Shown: positions 38,917 to 50,224, counted from the stretch's first letter. The stretch is DNA of 64,000 nucleotides from Icerya purchasi (GCA_039619475.1 CM077116.1:251520440-251584439); one strand, 5' to 3'. Notes: generated by a model not told the origin, from the sequence alone. Program-made: numbers and translations.

Positions 38917-38987
38917 ACCCAGCCCACATATAGCCCACGCGTGGGCGTCGTGGACTATACGTGGGCCATACGTGGGCTGGTTTAAAC
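38917..38987. repeat. Palindromic cluster of GCCCACG/CGTGGGC motifs
   Basis: Three CGTGGGC-type words on one strand and two GCCCAC words on the other are arranged around the centre CCCACGCGTGGG at 38934-38945. The outer arms CCAGCCCAC and GTGGGCTGG are exact complements. Looser relatives of the word occur from 38860 to 39115. Confidence 0.75.
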
Positions 38988-39119
38988 TTTTTAGTTGTCA
39001 AAAAACTCGTGATTTATCACGACGCAAACACGTGGGCATGATCTGTGCGTGAACTGGGTTCAGTATGCGATACTTACAAAAAAAAAAAAAAAAAAACATG
39101 GCCGTGATCTGTCTCCGTG

Positions 39120-41040
39120 TGCTATGCGTGGATTTCAATACGCGGCGGGCTTAATGAGCGGGAGCTGCAACTGTCGTAGCGTCAGATTAGACAGTGGCAA
39201 CATACGGAAAATTTTCACTTACGCTGCCCCTCATACAAGCCGAAAAAAGAAGAAAAAAAAAATGCACGCGGTTGACGAGAAAACGATCATGTTTGTTAAT
39301 GTTGCGTCGTTCCGCCTGCTAAAATAGCAATTACGCCGAATACCATGATCACAGATCCGATCTATATTACCATCCGGCGGGACTCGTATGCATACTGATG
39401 CGATAGTTTGTTTTTTGTTTTTATAGATTAAGTCTATGTTGGCGCAACAGTAACTTCCCGTTTCGCCTAAATTTAAGATTTTGCTTACTCAGCAGATGAA
39501 AAAAAGACAGGCAAGGATTTCGTACTGGCAACAACGCGTCATAATTGTCGAATTTTAAACTGAAGTCTTAATTCTGAGTTGGGTTCCACAGTCATTAACA
39601 GAAGGCAGAGCTACAAAAAACTATACGCAGCTTTTTTTTTGTGCTATTTGATTCCGCTGTTAAAATTATTATTTTTTTTTTTTCTTTTCGGAAAATAACA
39701 AAAACGTTTACGCGAAGATCAAAAGTGAAAAAATACCATTATTCGATGTAAATATACGAAGAAACTGCGACTGCAATACGATTCGCGATTATTCCATTCG
39801 AAGTCCAGAACTGTATAAATCCCACCCGCGCCTTATCAGGCAGTGTATAAAATCCCTATTGATATTTAGTGCGACATGTACATTAAAATTCGAAGTTCCA
39901 GAAAAAAAAAACAAAATATATGTTAGATAAAGAGTTGTAATCCGAAATTTACTGTATATTTTTACCGATCAAGCGATGGCAATATTACAGAGCCGCTTGT
40001 CAAAAAATCGCATGCACTTTTCAACTATACTATTTGTCAATCGTTTTCGTTTCTCTAGCTGCTTTTGAATGGTTTTTTTTCCGTTCTACCAAAAAGTTGA
40101 TTATTTCCAATTATTTTTTTTTGTTTCTACGCCGTTTCATCTAAATGGGACCAAACCGGCGCAACGTGATGACGAGAGAGCTCTCTACTCACATGCAAAC
40201 CTCTTTCGTTGATTAGAGTTACACGAATGAGTTCCGATTATTACGAATACGGGGGATTGATTAATGATCTGAGAAATCGTTAAATTTAGCCACGACTTCG
40301 GAATAGATCGATTTATTAGAGAGTTCACACTGGCCCGCGAAGAAGAAATACCTCTTCGTTTGGTCGAGTCGTCGAATCTGCGCTGCCGTTGATTTATTAT
40401 CAGAGCTGTGAGTTTTTTCACGTAAATCGCCCCAATTATTTACAATTACAAATATTCAGAGAACTAAAAAAAAAAAAGACACACTGCAAGTAGCTATTTA
40501 TAAAACATGTTTAGTTTATGTGGCTTTTTGATGTGCTCGTTATACTGATGACGCTCACACCTAGATCTTATCGGTTGATCTGTGAAGTTCGCAAAAACTG
40601 GGGGGGAGGACGCGAAATTTACAAACTCGCGAGTTTATCATAATCATATTTTTTTTCCTCCTTCGGTAACGGCTCGATAGACCATTTTTAATTGCAATGG
40701 TCACAACACAGCACATGGGCCAGGGTGAGGAGACTATCTTACCTAGAAGAGATTGTTAACTAAAAGAAATATTTCGGTCATTTGAGAGGATAGTTGAAAG
40801 TGGAACGCGCCCGGCGAAATCACTTACTATCGAGAAAAACTTAATTTTACATTAATAATATGAGAATTTAGAACGTTTCCGATACGACGTAATAATTCGC
40901 AATTGGCAAAAACGTCGGTTTTCTCAAATGGAAGCGAATAGAACAAGAAAAACCAAAACACTCAGCGACGACAAACAAACGTTCGATGATAACCGGTGTT
41001 GTTTTATGGCGTCAAACATCCTCAAATAATTAATTTCAAA
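39120..41040. other. Intergenic stretch, no gene recognised
   Basis: No domain found; the 78-codon minus frame at 40421-40185 has no known motif. (AAAT)n occurs at 41041-41068 at its end. Confidence 0.45.
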
Positions 41041-41068
41041 AAATAAATAAATAAATAAATAAATAAAC
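41041..41068. repeat. (AAAT)n microsatellite
   Basis: About seven AAAT units. Confidence 0.9.
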
Positions 41069-41098
41069 ATTAAAAAAAAAAAAAAACGGTAACAATAT

Positions 41099-41281
41099 GA
41101 ATAAATTGCGCGGACATAACTGTGTTTTAAAAAAAAATTATATTAGCTTAACGTCTCGGACAGCTTGGACCATCATCAGATTCGCTTCTTCCGATGATGG
41201 TCGGTGTAAGCTGTCCGAGAAAACTAATATATGTATGTAATTCTTTCTAACACGGTTGTGTCCGTGCAATTTATTTACGAT
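41099..41281. repeat. 183-bp imperfect palindrome
   Basis: The left arm (TAAATTGCGCGGACATAACT ... CTCGGACAGCTTGGACC) is the reverse complement of the right arm (GGTC..AAGCTGTCCGAGA ... CACGGACACAACCGTG ... CAATTTATTTACGA). The inner 23-bp stem is almost exact, with a loop of about 14 nt around 41188; outer parts contain small indels. There is no coding sequence. It may be a fold-back transposon; a related CCATCATCAGAAACG word lies at 41492. Confidence 0.85.
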
Positions 41282-41289
41282 GAATTGTG

Positions 41290-41790
41290 AACGCTTTAAA
41301 CATTTAATAATAATTATCTTTTTTAATCACATAACAACTACATACATACATACATACATATGTATGTACATATTTGACGGACTCTAAAGTCTTCGCGGTT
41401 CATATTAACATGAAAATCACAATTTTCCGTACATACCACGTGTCTCAACATTAACAAAACTATCTACATATATAACGTTTCGAACGCGTTTCCATCATCA
41501 GAAACGTTAACCGACGACGGACGTAGTTTCGTTAATGATATTCGACGAACTTTTTTTATCTACTAAACTCCGATTCCTACATTTTCTTAAGAAGAAAAGA
41601 AAAAAAAAAAAAAAATGTCAACTGTTTTCTTCGGTTCTACAAATTTTGTTTCGACGCAAAATATTAAAACTGAGCCGTTCCGATGGCGGCGAACAGGAGG
41701 GTTCTATAAATAAAAATATTTACCGAGTTAACAATATTATTGTAATAATGATAATAACGGGCGGACGGAACAGCGATTCTCAACATTAAT
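41290..41790. other. AT-rich stretch before the CpG-rich region
   Basis: Contains (CATA)n at 41341-41362 and an A-rich run at 41592-41615. A small stem AACGTTTC/GAAACGTT occurs at 41474-41508. No gene recognised. Confidence 0.45.
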
Positions 41791-41799
41791 AGCACATAT

Positions 41800-42560
41800 G
41801 TATGTATGCAATGACAAATTTCGCGGACGGCTGTAAGCGAGCAATTTCTGAAGTGGGGGGGGGGCATAGCGGAAAAACAAATGCAACAGCTCGGATGATG
41901 GAGGCGCCGAGGAACGCGCCCCGAAACATGCAGAAGCACACATTTTTCTGTATCAATACGAAAATACACACATTAAATGATTGTGCGACCGCTGCACAGC
42001 CTTCGCCGATTGCCGAGTTACTTTTATTTTTATAACCGGGGCAAGCGGCCGCCATCGCCGTAATCATAACAAAACGTAACGGAACCGAACGTGTCCGAGG
42101 ACGGGACGGGGACGGGGCCGGGTAATTGTCGACTGATGCTGCAACACGGCTTAGGTTCGAGTTGAAAAGAGATTCAAGCGGGCGGACGATAAACTGTCGA
42201 TGATCGCGGAGGCATGCCGTACCCCGTGCTCCACGCTGCTACTGGCGCGAATGTGTAGCATGTTTGCATTCGGTCGGAGTGTCTGCGTGTTGTTAGCAGT
42301 TGCACGAACCATCGCGCGCGCATCTATATCACATAACGGTTTTTACATACTCGTACGTTCAGCGATAAATACATCGTAAAAGATCATCTTTATAAACGTA
42401 CGCAACCACACCGAACTAGTACACACACGTCGGATCGGTGCCGGCACCTACGTAAGTACATTCTTTCGAACAACCGGATTAAAAATAACCTTCGTCGTTA
42501 CCCCGATCGGAGTTCTTCGTTCGGCAGCCGCGTGTAGAGTTGCTGTTTCGGTTTTCGAAA
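41800..42560 (+). promoter_or_regulatory. CpG-rich region, candidate promoter and first exon
   Basis: CG dinucleotides are dense here (for example 42041-42130 and 42180-42330), unlike the rest of the window, which is AT-rich and CpG-ordinary. Because there are few stops, overlapping frames are open on both strands at 41664-42067, but none resembles a known protein. A consensus 5' splice site, GTAAGT, stands at 42452-42457. This fits the promoter plus a 5' untranslated exon of a host gene read rightward, with its coding exons further downstream. The exact start is not visible; no TATA box is obvious. A short frame (42251-42376) starts with a hydrophobic stretch and may be an upstream ORF. Confidence 0.4.
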
Positions 42561-42569
42561 TTTTGGTTG

Positions 42570-43000
42570 GAAAAGCTCAGATTCGGCTGTGCCGTTCAAT
42601 TTTCAATAAGAGACATCTGTGCATGATGATTCCAAAGTGAATTAGGAGCCTTCTTCCGGTGAAACCTTCCCTCAATAATAGGGTAGCACCCCCCCCCCCT
42701 TCTCATTTTACCTAAATGCGGCAGGAAAACAATCACGATAACAGCTGGATATGTGTAAATAAAATTCGCTGAATTCTTGAAAGTTCGATATTTCGATTAA
42801 AATGTAAAAATTTCGCGTAATTTAAAATATTTACACAATTGGAACGGTCAGACACATACGAGTATGTATGTATGTACGTATATTACATACATAATAATAT
42901 ACACAACTCCGGAAATGCCAACCATTTCGATCACGTGTTTCTTCGTAGGGGCAAAAAAAAAAAAAAGAATGTAAAAAAACGACTAGCGAACGCGATTGAC
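42570..43000. other. Unassigned stretch
   Basis: Contains a C run at 42691-42699 and TATG/TACG repeats around 42860-42890. No gene recognised. Confidence 0.45.
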
Positions 43001-43005
43001 AAGAG

Positions 43006-43548
43006 GCATCTATGTATTAATTACGTGAGAACTGTTTTTCTTTTAATCTGAACCCGTCTCCACTTTAGTGTGAGATTTAGTGAAATTTGGTGTAGCCCCT
43101 TCCCGTTACGTGAGATTTATGCTATAGTTGTCAAAAGAGACTATAATATTTATTTTCATTAAGGAGAAAAATTAAGCTGGCTATAACGAATTTATTTAAA
43201 TTCAGTAAAATTAAAAGTAAAAACAGACACCGTCTTTCCTAATTTTTCACCCACTCCATGGGCATTTATGTAATATACCAGTTTTTATTAAAACCTCTGA
43301 TTTTTTTTTTTTTTTTTTCACTTCTCTTTTTATTCTCGAAATAGAAGTTTTTAGTAGTCATGAATTTTTTTCAGCGGGCAAAATGGGACGACACTCCAAA
43401 AATATTTCTAAAATAACCTGTAATAGTGTATGTTCTTTAAAAGTTTACGTGTGTGCTTTTCAACTATCCCCCCTCCGTTTAAATGAGATTTGACAAGATT
43501 TTGCTGGACTTCCCCGCATATTCAGCTCACGTAGTTAATGGATGCCCC
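43006..43548 (-). mobile_element. Non-autonomous inverted-repeat element, second copy
   Basis: The minus-strand reading matches 19430-19993 across its length, including the AATCTCA-type subterminal words and the CCATGGGCATTTATGTAAT segment. The right terminus, reverse-complemented, reads GGGGGCATCCATTAACTACG; the left reads GGCATCTATGTATTAATTAC. No clear target duplication remains. Confidence 0.75.
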
Positions 43549-43639
43549 CTCAAAGTAACGCAGCTGTATAGTAGATGATGTGATTTTTGGATGCGTAGCG
43601 CTGAAATTGCCGTTGCTTGATGGTAGTGTAGAAAAATAA

Positions 43640-44835
43640 TTTTTTTTTTTTTTTACAAAACATAAATACCGATACTTGAAGATTTATTATAAAAATTTAA
43701 TAAAAACCAACTAGAAAGTAAAAAGTAATTTTGAATAAAAATGCACTAGAAAGTAAAAAATAATTACTCCCGATCAGAGTGATATTATATCCCTAAAGGT
43801 GATATCGTAATTCTTGTACAACACTGATACCTTAATTAGAGTAGGATTCTAATTGCATATTAAAATTCTCCAGGAACAATTTAATGAACATTTAATGCAG
43901 TTTTTAATTATTATTGTAATATGTAATATGAATCCTACTCTAATTAAGATATCATTGTTGTACAAGAATTACGATATCACCTTTAAGGATATAATATCAC
44001 TGTGATATACATATGTATATTTCCTCTTTGGAAGTAATTATTTTTTTGATTTTTTAGTGTATTTTTATTCAGTTTTTATAATAAATCTTCAAATATCGGT
44101 ATTTTTTTTTTTTTTATTAAAAAAAAAACATTTTATTTTACCATTTTTTTTACCATTAAAATTGAATTTTTTTCTTGTTAAAAATCAATTTTCTTCACAT
44201 TATTCTCCATACTTTATACTTAAAAAAAAATGATTTCCTTATTTTGAACTGCATTTTCACGGTGTGCAAACATCAAAAGCTACGAATTCCATGGTAATTT
44301 GGCAAATTTATGATATTTTAAGTCAATCGGCTCCGCGTTTTTATAATTCAGCAGAACAGCAATGGTAAGATTTTTCAATTTGTATTTCTTATCATTTGTT
44401 TATCTACAAACGCTTTGTTGTTTCGTTAATTTGACCAAGTGCGTCGCTGAGCAGATAAAACCTGCACGTCGCTTATCGCGGCTCGATCTTATCTCGATCG
44501 ACGCACGCCATGTCACGTCTTCAAAAAAAATAAATATTAAAAAAAAAAAAAAAGGGAGCTAAATCTAACACGACGGTGAAACCAATCATGAATGCAAAGC
44601 ATCCAAAAAAACTTCAACTTCAATCTCCCGCATTATTAAGGATAACCGAAAAACTACTGGTCAGATCTTGATGAAATTTAAATGGGACCACATGAGAAGC
44701 ACCAGTTTTCAGATAAAAGAAGAATCATCAACATCGGTTCACCTAGAAAAAAGTTCAGAGGTAACACACATAAGAAAAAAAATAAAAAAACACAGTCGAA
44801 TTGAGAACGTTCTCCTTTTTTGAAGTCGAGTACGA
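43640..44835 (-). repeat. Composite palindromic repeat, copy 1 (partner at 55.2-56.07 kb)
   Basis: A palindrome spans 43640-44125: arms of about 205 bp, both reading TAATTACTCCCGAT, GATATCGTAATTCTTGTACA and ACTCTAATTA from outside to inside, separated by a spacer of about 60 bp. A unique block follows rightward; reverse-complemented, 44835-44240 matches 55213-55560. Copy 1 has about 245 bp (44317-44563) that copy 2 lacks, a T/A-run-bordered segment that may be an insertion. A minus-to-plus frame SRIIKDN..TTGQILMKFKWDH is kept in both copies, but no protein family is recognised. Confidence 0.85.
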
Positions 44836-44839
44836 AACT

Positions 44840-45300
44840 TGTCAAACAAAAAAAAAAAATCTCCAGCTCCCATTGGTCGTTACTTTTTGAATGTACAGCA
44901 AATCACCACCTCGTCTATGCATTGCAGCAGTGTCGAAGCAGCTGCATATGTATTTGTTGTGACGTCGGTTTTGTGGACATTACCGTACTAACGAATTTCA
45001 ATCGTCTACGTTCTTGTAATAATACGTCACTTGCGTAGCAAACAGAAATTCCGGATCATAATGAATGTATGTATCATGTATAAAAAAAAAAAATTAAACA
45101 GACTAGCTGTGTCCATCAAATTTTTTATATTTAATATTAATTTCGAAACGGATTCGCCAAAAAGACCTTCGACGACCGGCCAGTTATTGAACGATGTCTA
45201 AAGCGCAACATTCTAAATACGAAAAAAGAAAAGGAATGGATGGACAAATATAAATTGAAGTAAAAAGAAATGTGTTAAATCGGTATAATTCAGAAATTTA
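44840..45300. other. Unassigned stretch
   Basis: No recognised feature before the start of duplication copy B. Confidence 0.4.
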
Positions 45301-46282
45301 GACGCTTTTTCGCACTGCGTTCACTCGCAATAAACAATTATGCAATTTTTTTTTACAAAAAGCGACTTTATTTGCCTTTTCATCACTATAATATTGTAAA
45401 CATTTAGCATCTGTTGTTTGTGTGAATTATAAATTTAATGATAATAATAGAGACTTTATCGCAGCAATAATTATTATTCGACATAATGCCGTTGTTATTA
45501 ATTCTATTCGATTTTTGTCCTTCATCTTCTTTCACATGAACACGACCACTGCGAAACCATTCGTAATTGTAATTTAGTTCCTTTGCTGTTTTTTTGCGTT
45601 GTAGACTAATTTTTCGTTACGGACGGTCGCATTTACGTAAATCAGTTAGATATATCGTTTTTTTACTATTTCTCGATCTATCATCATTTTCGTTTTCTCC
45701 GGTTTCTTAATACTTGATCTTCTCTTAAATGTCCGATTCCGGCTATAATTGGGGTCTTGGTTTAATTTAATTTTTAATAACTAGTCTCATGAATGTGTGT
45801 ATATCACATCTACCCCGGTTAACATTCTATTTTCCATTCTTAGCAATTACTTAATTCTTAAACAGTTTCGTCTTCTTTCTCCGTTAGACCACTTTCTCGC
45901 TTTATAATAAATCGTTTATTTCGTTGCCAAGCTGTTTACTTAATCTCTTCGATAATCTAATAGTTTTTCAACTTTATAGCCGACTTGTTTTATTTTTCCT
46001 AATTCCTTACTTTCCATTTTTTTTCGTTTCTCATTCTGTTATAAATGTAGAAAAAAAAAAAAAACGGGTGATCCTCAATTTGTTATTTAAAATAATTAAA
46101 TAAAACGTGGCCGTGTAAATGTGAATTGTTGTCAATTTGACTTTGTATCGCTCTGTGAACTATTTCTCTTTCTTTTTTCCTGCATATTTTATTGTACGTA
46201 TAAAAGCTGCTTACTCGTATAATGTGTTTTTTTTTGTTTTTTTTTGTTTTTTTTTAGTTTATTTTGAGCGCCTCAACTATTG

Positions 46283-46908
46283 TTTTTTTTTTGTTTTTTG
46301 ATTGTTTGTTTTTTTTTTGGGCTTAGCCTACCAAGGGCAACTACCCGGCACAATTGGACTAGATTAGAGATTAAATTTTAATCCGGGCAGAAATCGATGA
46401 CAGAAAAGAGACAAGAATAGGAACCACCACCAATATGATGACGGCAAAGCTAAAATATAGGAAGCATTATATGGAGTAGGAAAATTCAGCTTTAATAATT
46501 AAACGTACAGGATATTACGTTCGGAGGAAAGACTGGAACATTCAAACAGCACGTGGTCAGGATCACAAACGAAGGAACAGTCGCCAGAGTGCAAAGAACA
46601 ATAAGGGGATGAGGAAAGAGCAAAACGATACCGTGAGGATGGGAGCAAAGTATGATTGAATCGCAGACGGCAGATAGCGATGATGAAAAAACGTTTAAGA
46701 GTAGGAAAATAATAGAACCAAGAACAGGAAAGGGGTCTAGGCTGAATAGAAAGGTATAAAATGAGTTAGGATTGGAAAAGGAGCGAGGATACACATCCGA
46801 CCAAAGTCTGACGTGCATTCTTTTGGAGAGGGGAAGTATGTTGTGACCAGGAATCGTTTTAACAAAATGTGGAGAATGTAACGCTAAGCGTGCTAAGGAA
46901 TCCAATTG
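46283..46908 (-). pseudogene. I-like LINE, RNase H end to poly(A) tail
   Basis: The minus-strand frame 46905-46492 starts with DSLARLALHSPHF, the usual end of the RNase H domain, followed by MHVRLWSDVYPRSFSN and a PFPVLGS block. The true frame then shifts and continues as RLRFNHTLLPSSRYRF and CDPDHVLFECSSL, the C-terminal C/H motif. The 3' region reads TTGCCCTTGGTAGGCTAAGC before an A-rich tail (T run at 46283-46318 on the plus strand). It is 5'-truncated at about 46908, at the joint with duplication block 4. This copy is the best guide to the C-terminus of the family in this window. Confidence 0.83.
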
Positions 46909-47138
46909 TTTTTAGAATGTTTCAATGTGTTGCAGCGGGTTATTCTCCCGAACGAAACACCACTGCCTAACCATGGCACGGGGTAGCTGGCTTTTTATTT
47001 TAATGTACGTATCAGGCTAAATATCAATAAGGCTTCTATACCGCATACTGACTGATAAGGGAAGTGGGATAACACAGCATCTCCGAGCAGAATTACCATG
47101 AAATGTTTTTAACAGTAGCTTTTTTCACTTCTGAGCAT

Positions 47139-48530
47139 ACTTTTTTTTTTTTTTTTTTTTTTTTTAAATAAACCGTATATTAAGAAAATAAGTGTATAAA
47201 GGTGCAGAGGACTGTGTGTGTATTGTAACTATGAACTCAAGCTGACAGTCTAGGATTAATGAAAGGATGAAAACGAAAAATAAAAATAAAAAAAAAAAAA
47301 AAAAAGAGTTGTGTGTGAGAGGTCCTTTGCAAAAGTGTACTTATAGATAAATTGTGGGTATTAGTCAGGATGATAAAGAACATAGTCCCAACTATTACCA
47401 AGAAAATTAAAGTATTTAATTGCTATATAACATTCTTAGCTAAATTAACTGTAATAATAAGAAAGGTAAAATACAGTAGCCGTAATGTATGAAAATAAAA
47501 GTTGTTGGGATAACGTTTGATTTAGTGCATACGTGAGAATTGTAATTCTATAACTATAATAAGCTACTAATATTTAATCAAAAAGAAATTAACGACTTGA
47601 ATGAAACAAAACTTAATGGCTATCACTGAATTACAATTTATAAATAAATAAATTAAATAAATTAAATTAAATTACATAAAATTAAATAAAATTACATTAA
47701 GTGAAATTAAGTTAGGATGAGTTGTGAAGAGAAAGCAGATAATCCTGAATAATAGGGTTTCGTAAATGTTTGGATTTAACAGAAATGATTTAATTACTCA
47801 GTTGAAACTTACGCCTCAAAGCCGCCTCAGCAAACTTAAGTAAGGGGTAGTGATTTGTTCTATTAATGGGGGTGGGGTTAGTTTTTATAATATTGAACTT
47901 GGAACGTAAGTAACTAAACATGGGGCAATCAAAGAGAAAATGATCAACGTCATCAATAATATTAAGAGAACAGCAGGGGTACAGCCTGGGCTGCTGACAA
48001 GCCGGAACCTGTACAGGTAGGCACCAAACTTTCCATGCCCAGAAAGTACCTGAGCGCTATAGAAATTGATATTAATTTTACTCATCCTTAGCCTGTCTGA
48101 AATACTAGGGAGAAAATAATAGGTTTTCCTTCCAGTATGATCAGCAACCCATCTCCTCCGCCATTCAGCAATTATAGTCTGTAGAACTTGCTTTTTAAGT
48201 AATATAGAGGAGTTGTAATTAACAGTTTCAACCAAATTATTATTTATTAGGTTCAGAGATGTGAGCAATTTAACATCCTTGTGAATCCGATACTCGCTTG
48301 TGATAGCCCTGCCTGTAATGTATAAATCCATAGGAAATATACCAGTGATAACACAAGCTGCGGATGTAGATGTAGTTCTATAAAAAGATGCAATGTTGAG
48401 GAGAAACCTTCTCTGATAGCTATTGACATTTTTCAACACCTTATGATTAACGTAAGTGTAGCAGCTCCATAGCCAAATAAGGATTGAATTAAACCCTTGT
48501 ATAAAACGATTCGTTCAGTGTAGTTTCCTG
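47139..48530 (-). pseudogene. R1-clade LINE, 5'-truncated, nearly intact C-terminus
   Basis: Minus strand. A first piece near 48510-48450 reads VLYKGLIQSLFGYGAAT; a frameshift leads into the 184-codon frame 48439-47885 with QRRFLLNIASFYRTTSTSAA, GIFPMDLYI, AEWRRRWVADHTGRKTYYFL and SAQVLSGHGKFGAYLYRF, the thumb and C-terminal order of R1-type elements. A second shift near 47980 moves the end into CCSLNIIDDVDHFLFDCPMF, the C-terminal zinc-knuckle-like motif, and the protein ends near 47800. A 3' region of about 600 bp follows, ending in a poly(A) tail (27 T on the plus strand, 47139-47165). Copy A keeps the empty site at 14662-14697. Only two shifts in 1.4 kb suggest a younger insertion than the other LINEs. 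R1 relatives often target rDNA, but this copy is not in rDNA. Confidence 0.88.
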
Positions 48531-48699
48531 GAGAGAAGAGAAAAAAAATTTAGTAGCGGATAGCACGAAAAAGTGCTGCGTTATATCCTTTTATACTCGC
48601 CGAACGACGGCGAAATTCAAAATTACCTTTTTCGACCTTAATTTAGAATTTCAACACAATTATGACGTATTGTTGCCGACACCAAATTATCCTTACGCT

Positions 48700-50160
48700 C
48701 GCCTGTTTACTTTTTTATCCGCTAAATAAACGAAATGCTACATTTAGTCAAAGTGGGGCCAAATTAAAAAAAGTAACTGTCAATAAAATTTACTTCGACT
48801 TACCAAAAGTGAAAGTACACATTTATTCTAAATAAGTATAGAGAAGCTGTTTGTTAATATATTTATAAAATACTTAATAACAAACGAAATTAGTATTAAA
48901 TAATTTTCTATTAAATAAATTAAAGTAAATAGCTGAATTTAAGGAGGCGTTATACACTCAGACAAAACTAAGATCAACAACGTCGTTAGCTGGGATTGGG
49001 CTATTTTCGAAAAAAAATTCTAAATAAGGTATTTATTTTAATTGATTAAATAGTTTAACTTTCGAGGAAAACTATAATGAAAAAAAAAAAAAAAAAATTG
49101 TCATTAATAAAAAAAATTAGCTTCCGGTGTCTGTTTGATGTCTTTCTAATCTCTTGTTTTCATTTGCAATCGCTTTATGATCTAAATTTATAATCTAATC
49201 TTTCGGCAAGTTCGAAATAATTTTTAAAAAAAGCGCAATTGAAAAATCGACTCTCTTACAATTCTTTCAATTACTTACACGTTTTTCGCGCATTTTTTTT
49301 TTTTTTTTTACTTTCTCGCCGTAAATAGGAAAGAGACAGTGTGACCTATTTCGCCGCTAAGAACGTGTCACCAGAAGTCACGGTTCGTCGTCGACATTAA
49401 ATAAGTCATCGTTCTGACTGCTGTCTGATATTAGGAAATTGAAAAACGCGGAAATGAAGTTATCAAAAAATACCATGTTTCATTAATGCGCGTATTACTG
49501 TACTACTCGGCCTAACGCTAATTCGATATAGCGAAATTAATTGACAGACATAAATTTATCGAGAAAAAAAAAGAAGTCTACCACCATATGCATTTTGGTG
49601 TACACTACCTTACCAACTTTAGCAACAATTTCATCGTAAAATTTTCTTAGCATTTAAATTCCAGCAGCGTTCATTTAAACCGAATAATGAGCAAATGAAA
49701 ATCGTCTCGTTAAATTAGATTTTTCCGCGACTTTAAAAATCGGCACAATGCCGGCGACGGCTAAACGTAGTGGTCCCTGCAATAGTACATCCGTTTTCCC
49801 AAACAAACTGATTTTTTCTCCTCTTTTCTATTTATTTCCTCACGTTCACTTTCAAAATAAATCGTTGTTCAGTTCTGCAATTAATTTGCGCGACTGATCT
49901 CGTCCGACACACTTCCTCTTTTAAATTTCGCAATTGGCTGATGCGCACCTGAAAAAATTATTAACTGAATTTTCCTCGGTATCATTTTCCAACGTTTCAT
50001 CTGCATTATCGGAATTCAAACCCTAAATCGACCGGCTCGATATTAATCCTCTATTAATAATCACCGCTGCGATTCCTCTTGCGTCGTAAATGTCACAACT
50101 AGCTAATTTACTCGATTCGTCATCATCGCTGAAGAGTATTTCCTAAGTCTGCCGTTCCCG
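48700..50160. other. Intergenic stretch, no gene recognised
   Basis: AT-rich with A run at 49080-49097 and T run at 49295-49309. No frame or repeat recognised. Confidence 0.5.
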
Positions 50161-50163
50161 GTG

Positions 50164-50219
50164 ATTGAAAATCGCAATTACCTTCCGGTACACGGGCTTC
50201 CCGATTTGCGATTTTCAAT
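50164..50219. repeat. Perfect 14-bp stem hairpin
   Basis: ATTGAAAATCGCAA (50164-50177) is the exact reverse complement of 50206-50219, with a 28-nt GC-richer loop. It is too short to be a typical microRNA precursor as it stands. Confidence 0.8.
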
Positions 50220-50224
50220 GGTTA

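Larger units (their letters stand above)
45303..48695 (+). repeat. Copy B of the long dispersed duplication, filled by two LINEs
   Basis: Blocks matching copy A are 45303-45510, 45511-46049 (about 98%), 46096-46262, 46933-47124 and 48522-48695. Between the third and fourth blocks sits an I-like LINE, and between the fourth and fifth an R1-like LINE; copy A keeps the corresponding sites without these elements. Copy B lacks the 1.14-kb segment at 13114-14257 of A and has a short A-rich joint at 46050-46095 instead. Confidence 0.85.

Noticed and set aside
41664..42067. Overlapping frames on both strands in the CpG-rich region
   Set aside because: All arise because stop codons are scarce in GC-rich DNA; none resembles a protein and they contradict one another.
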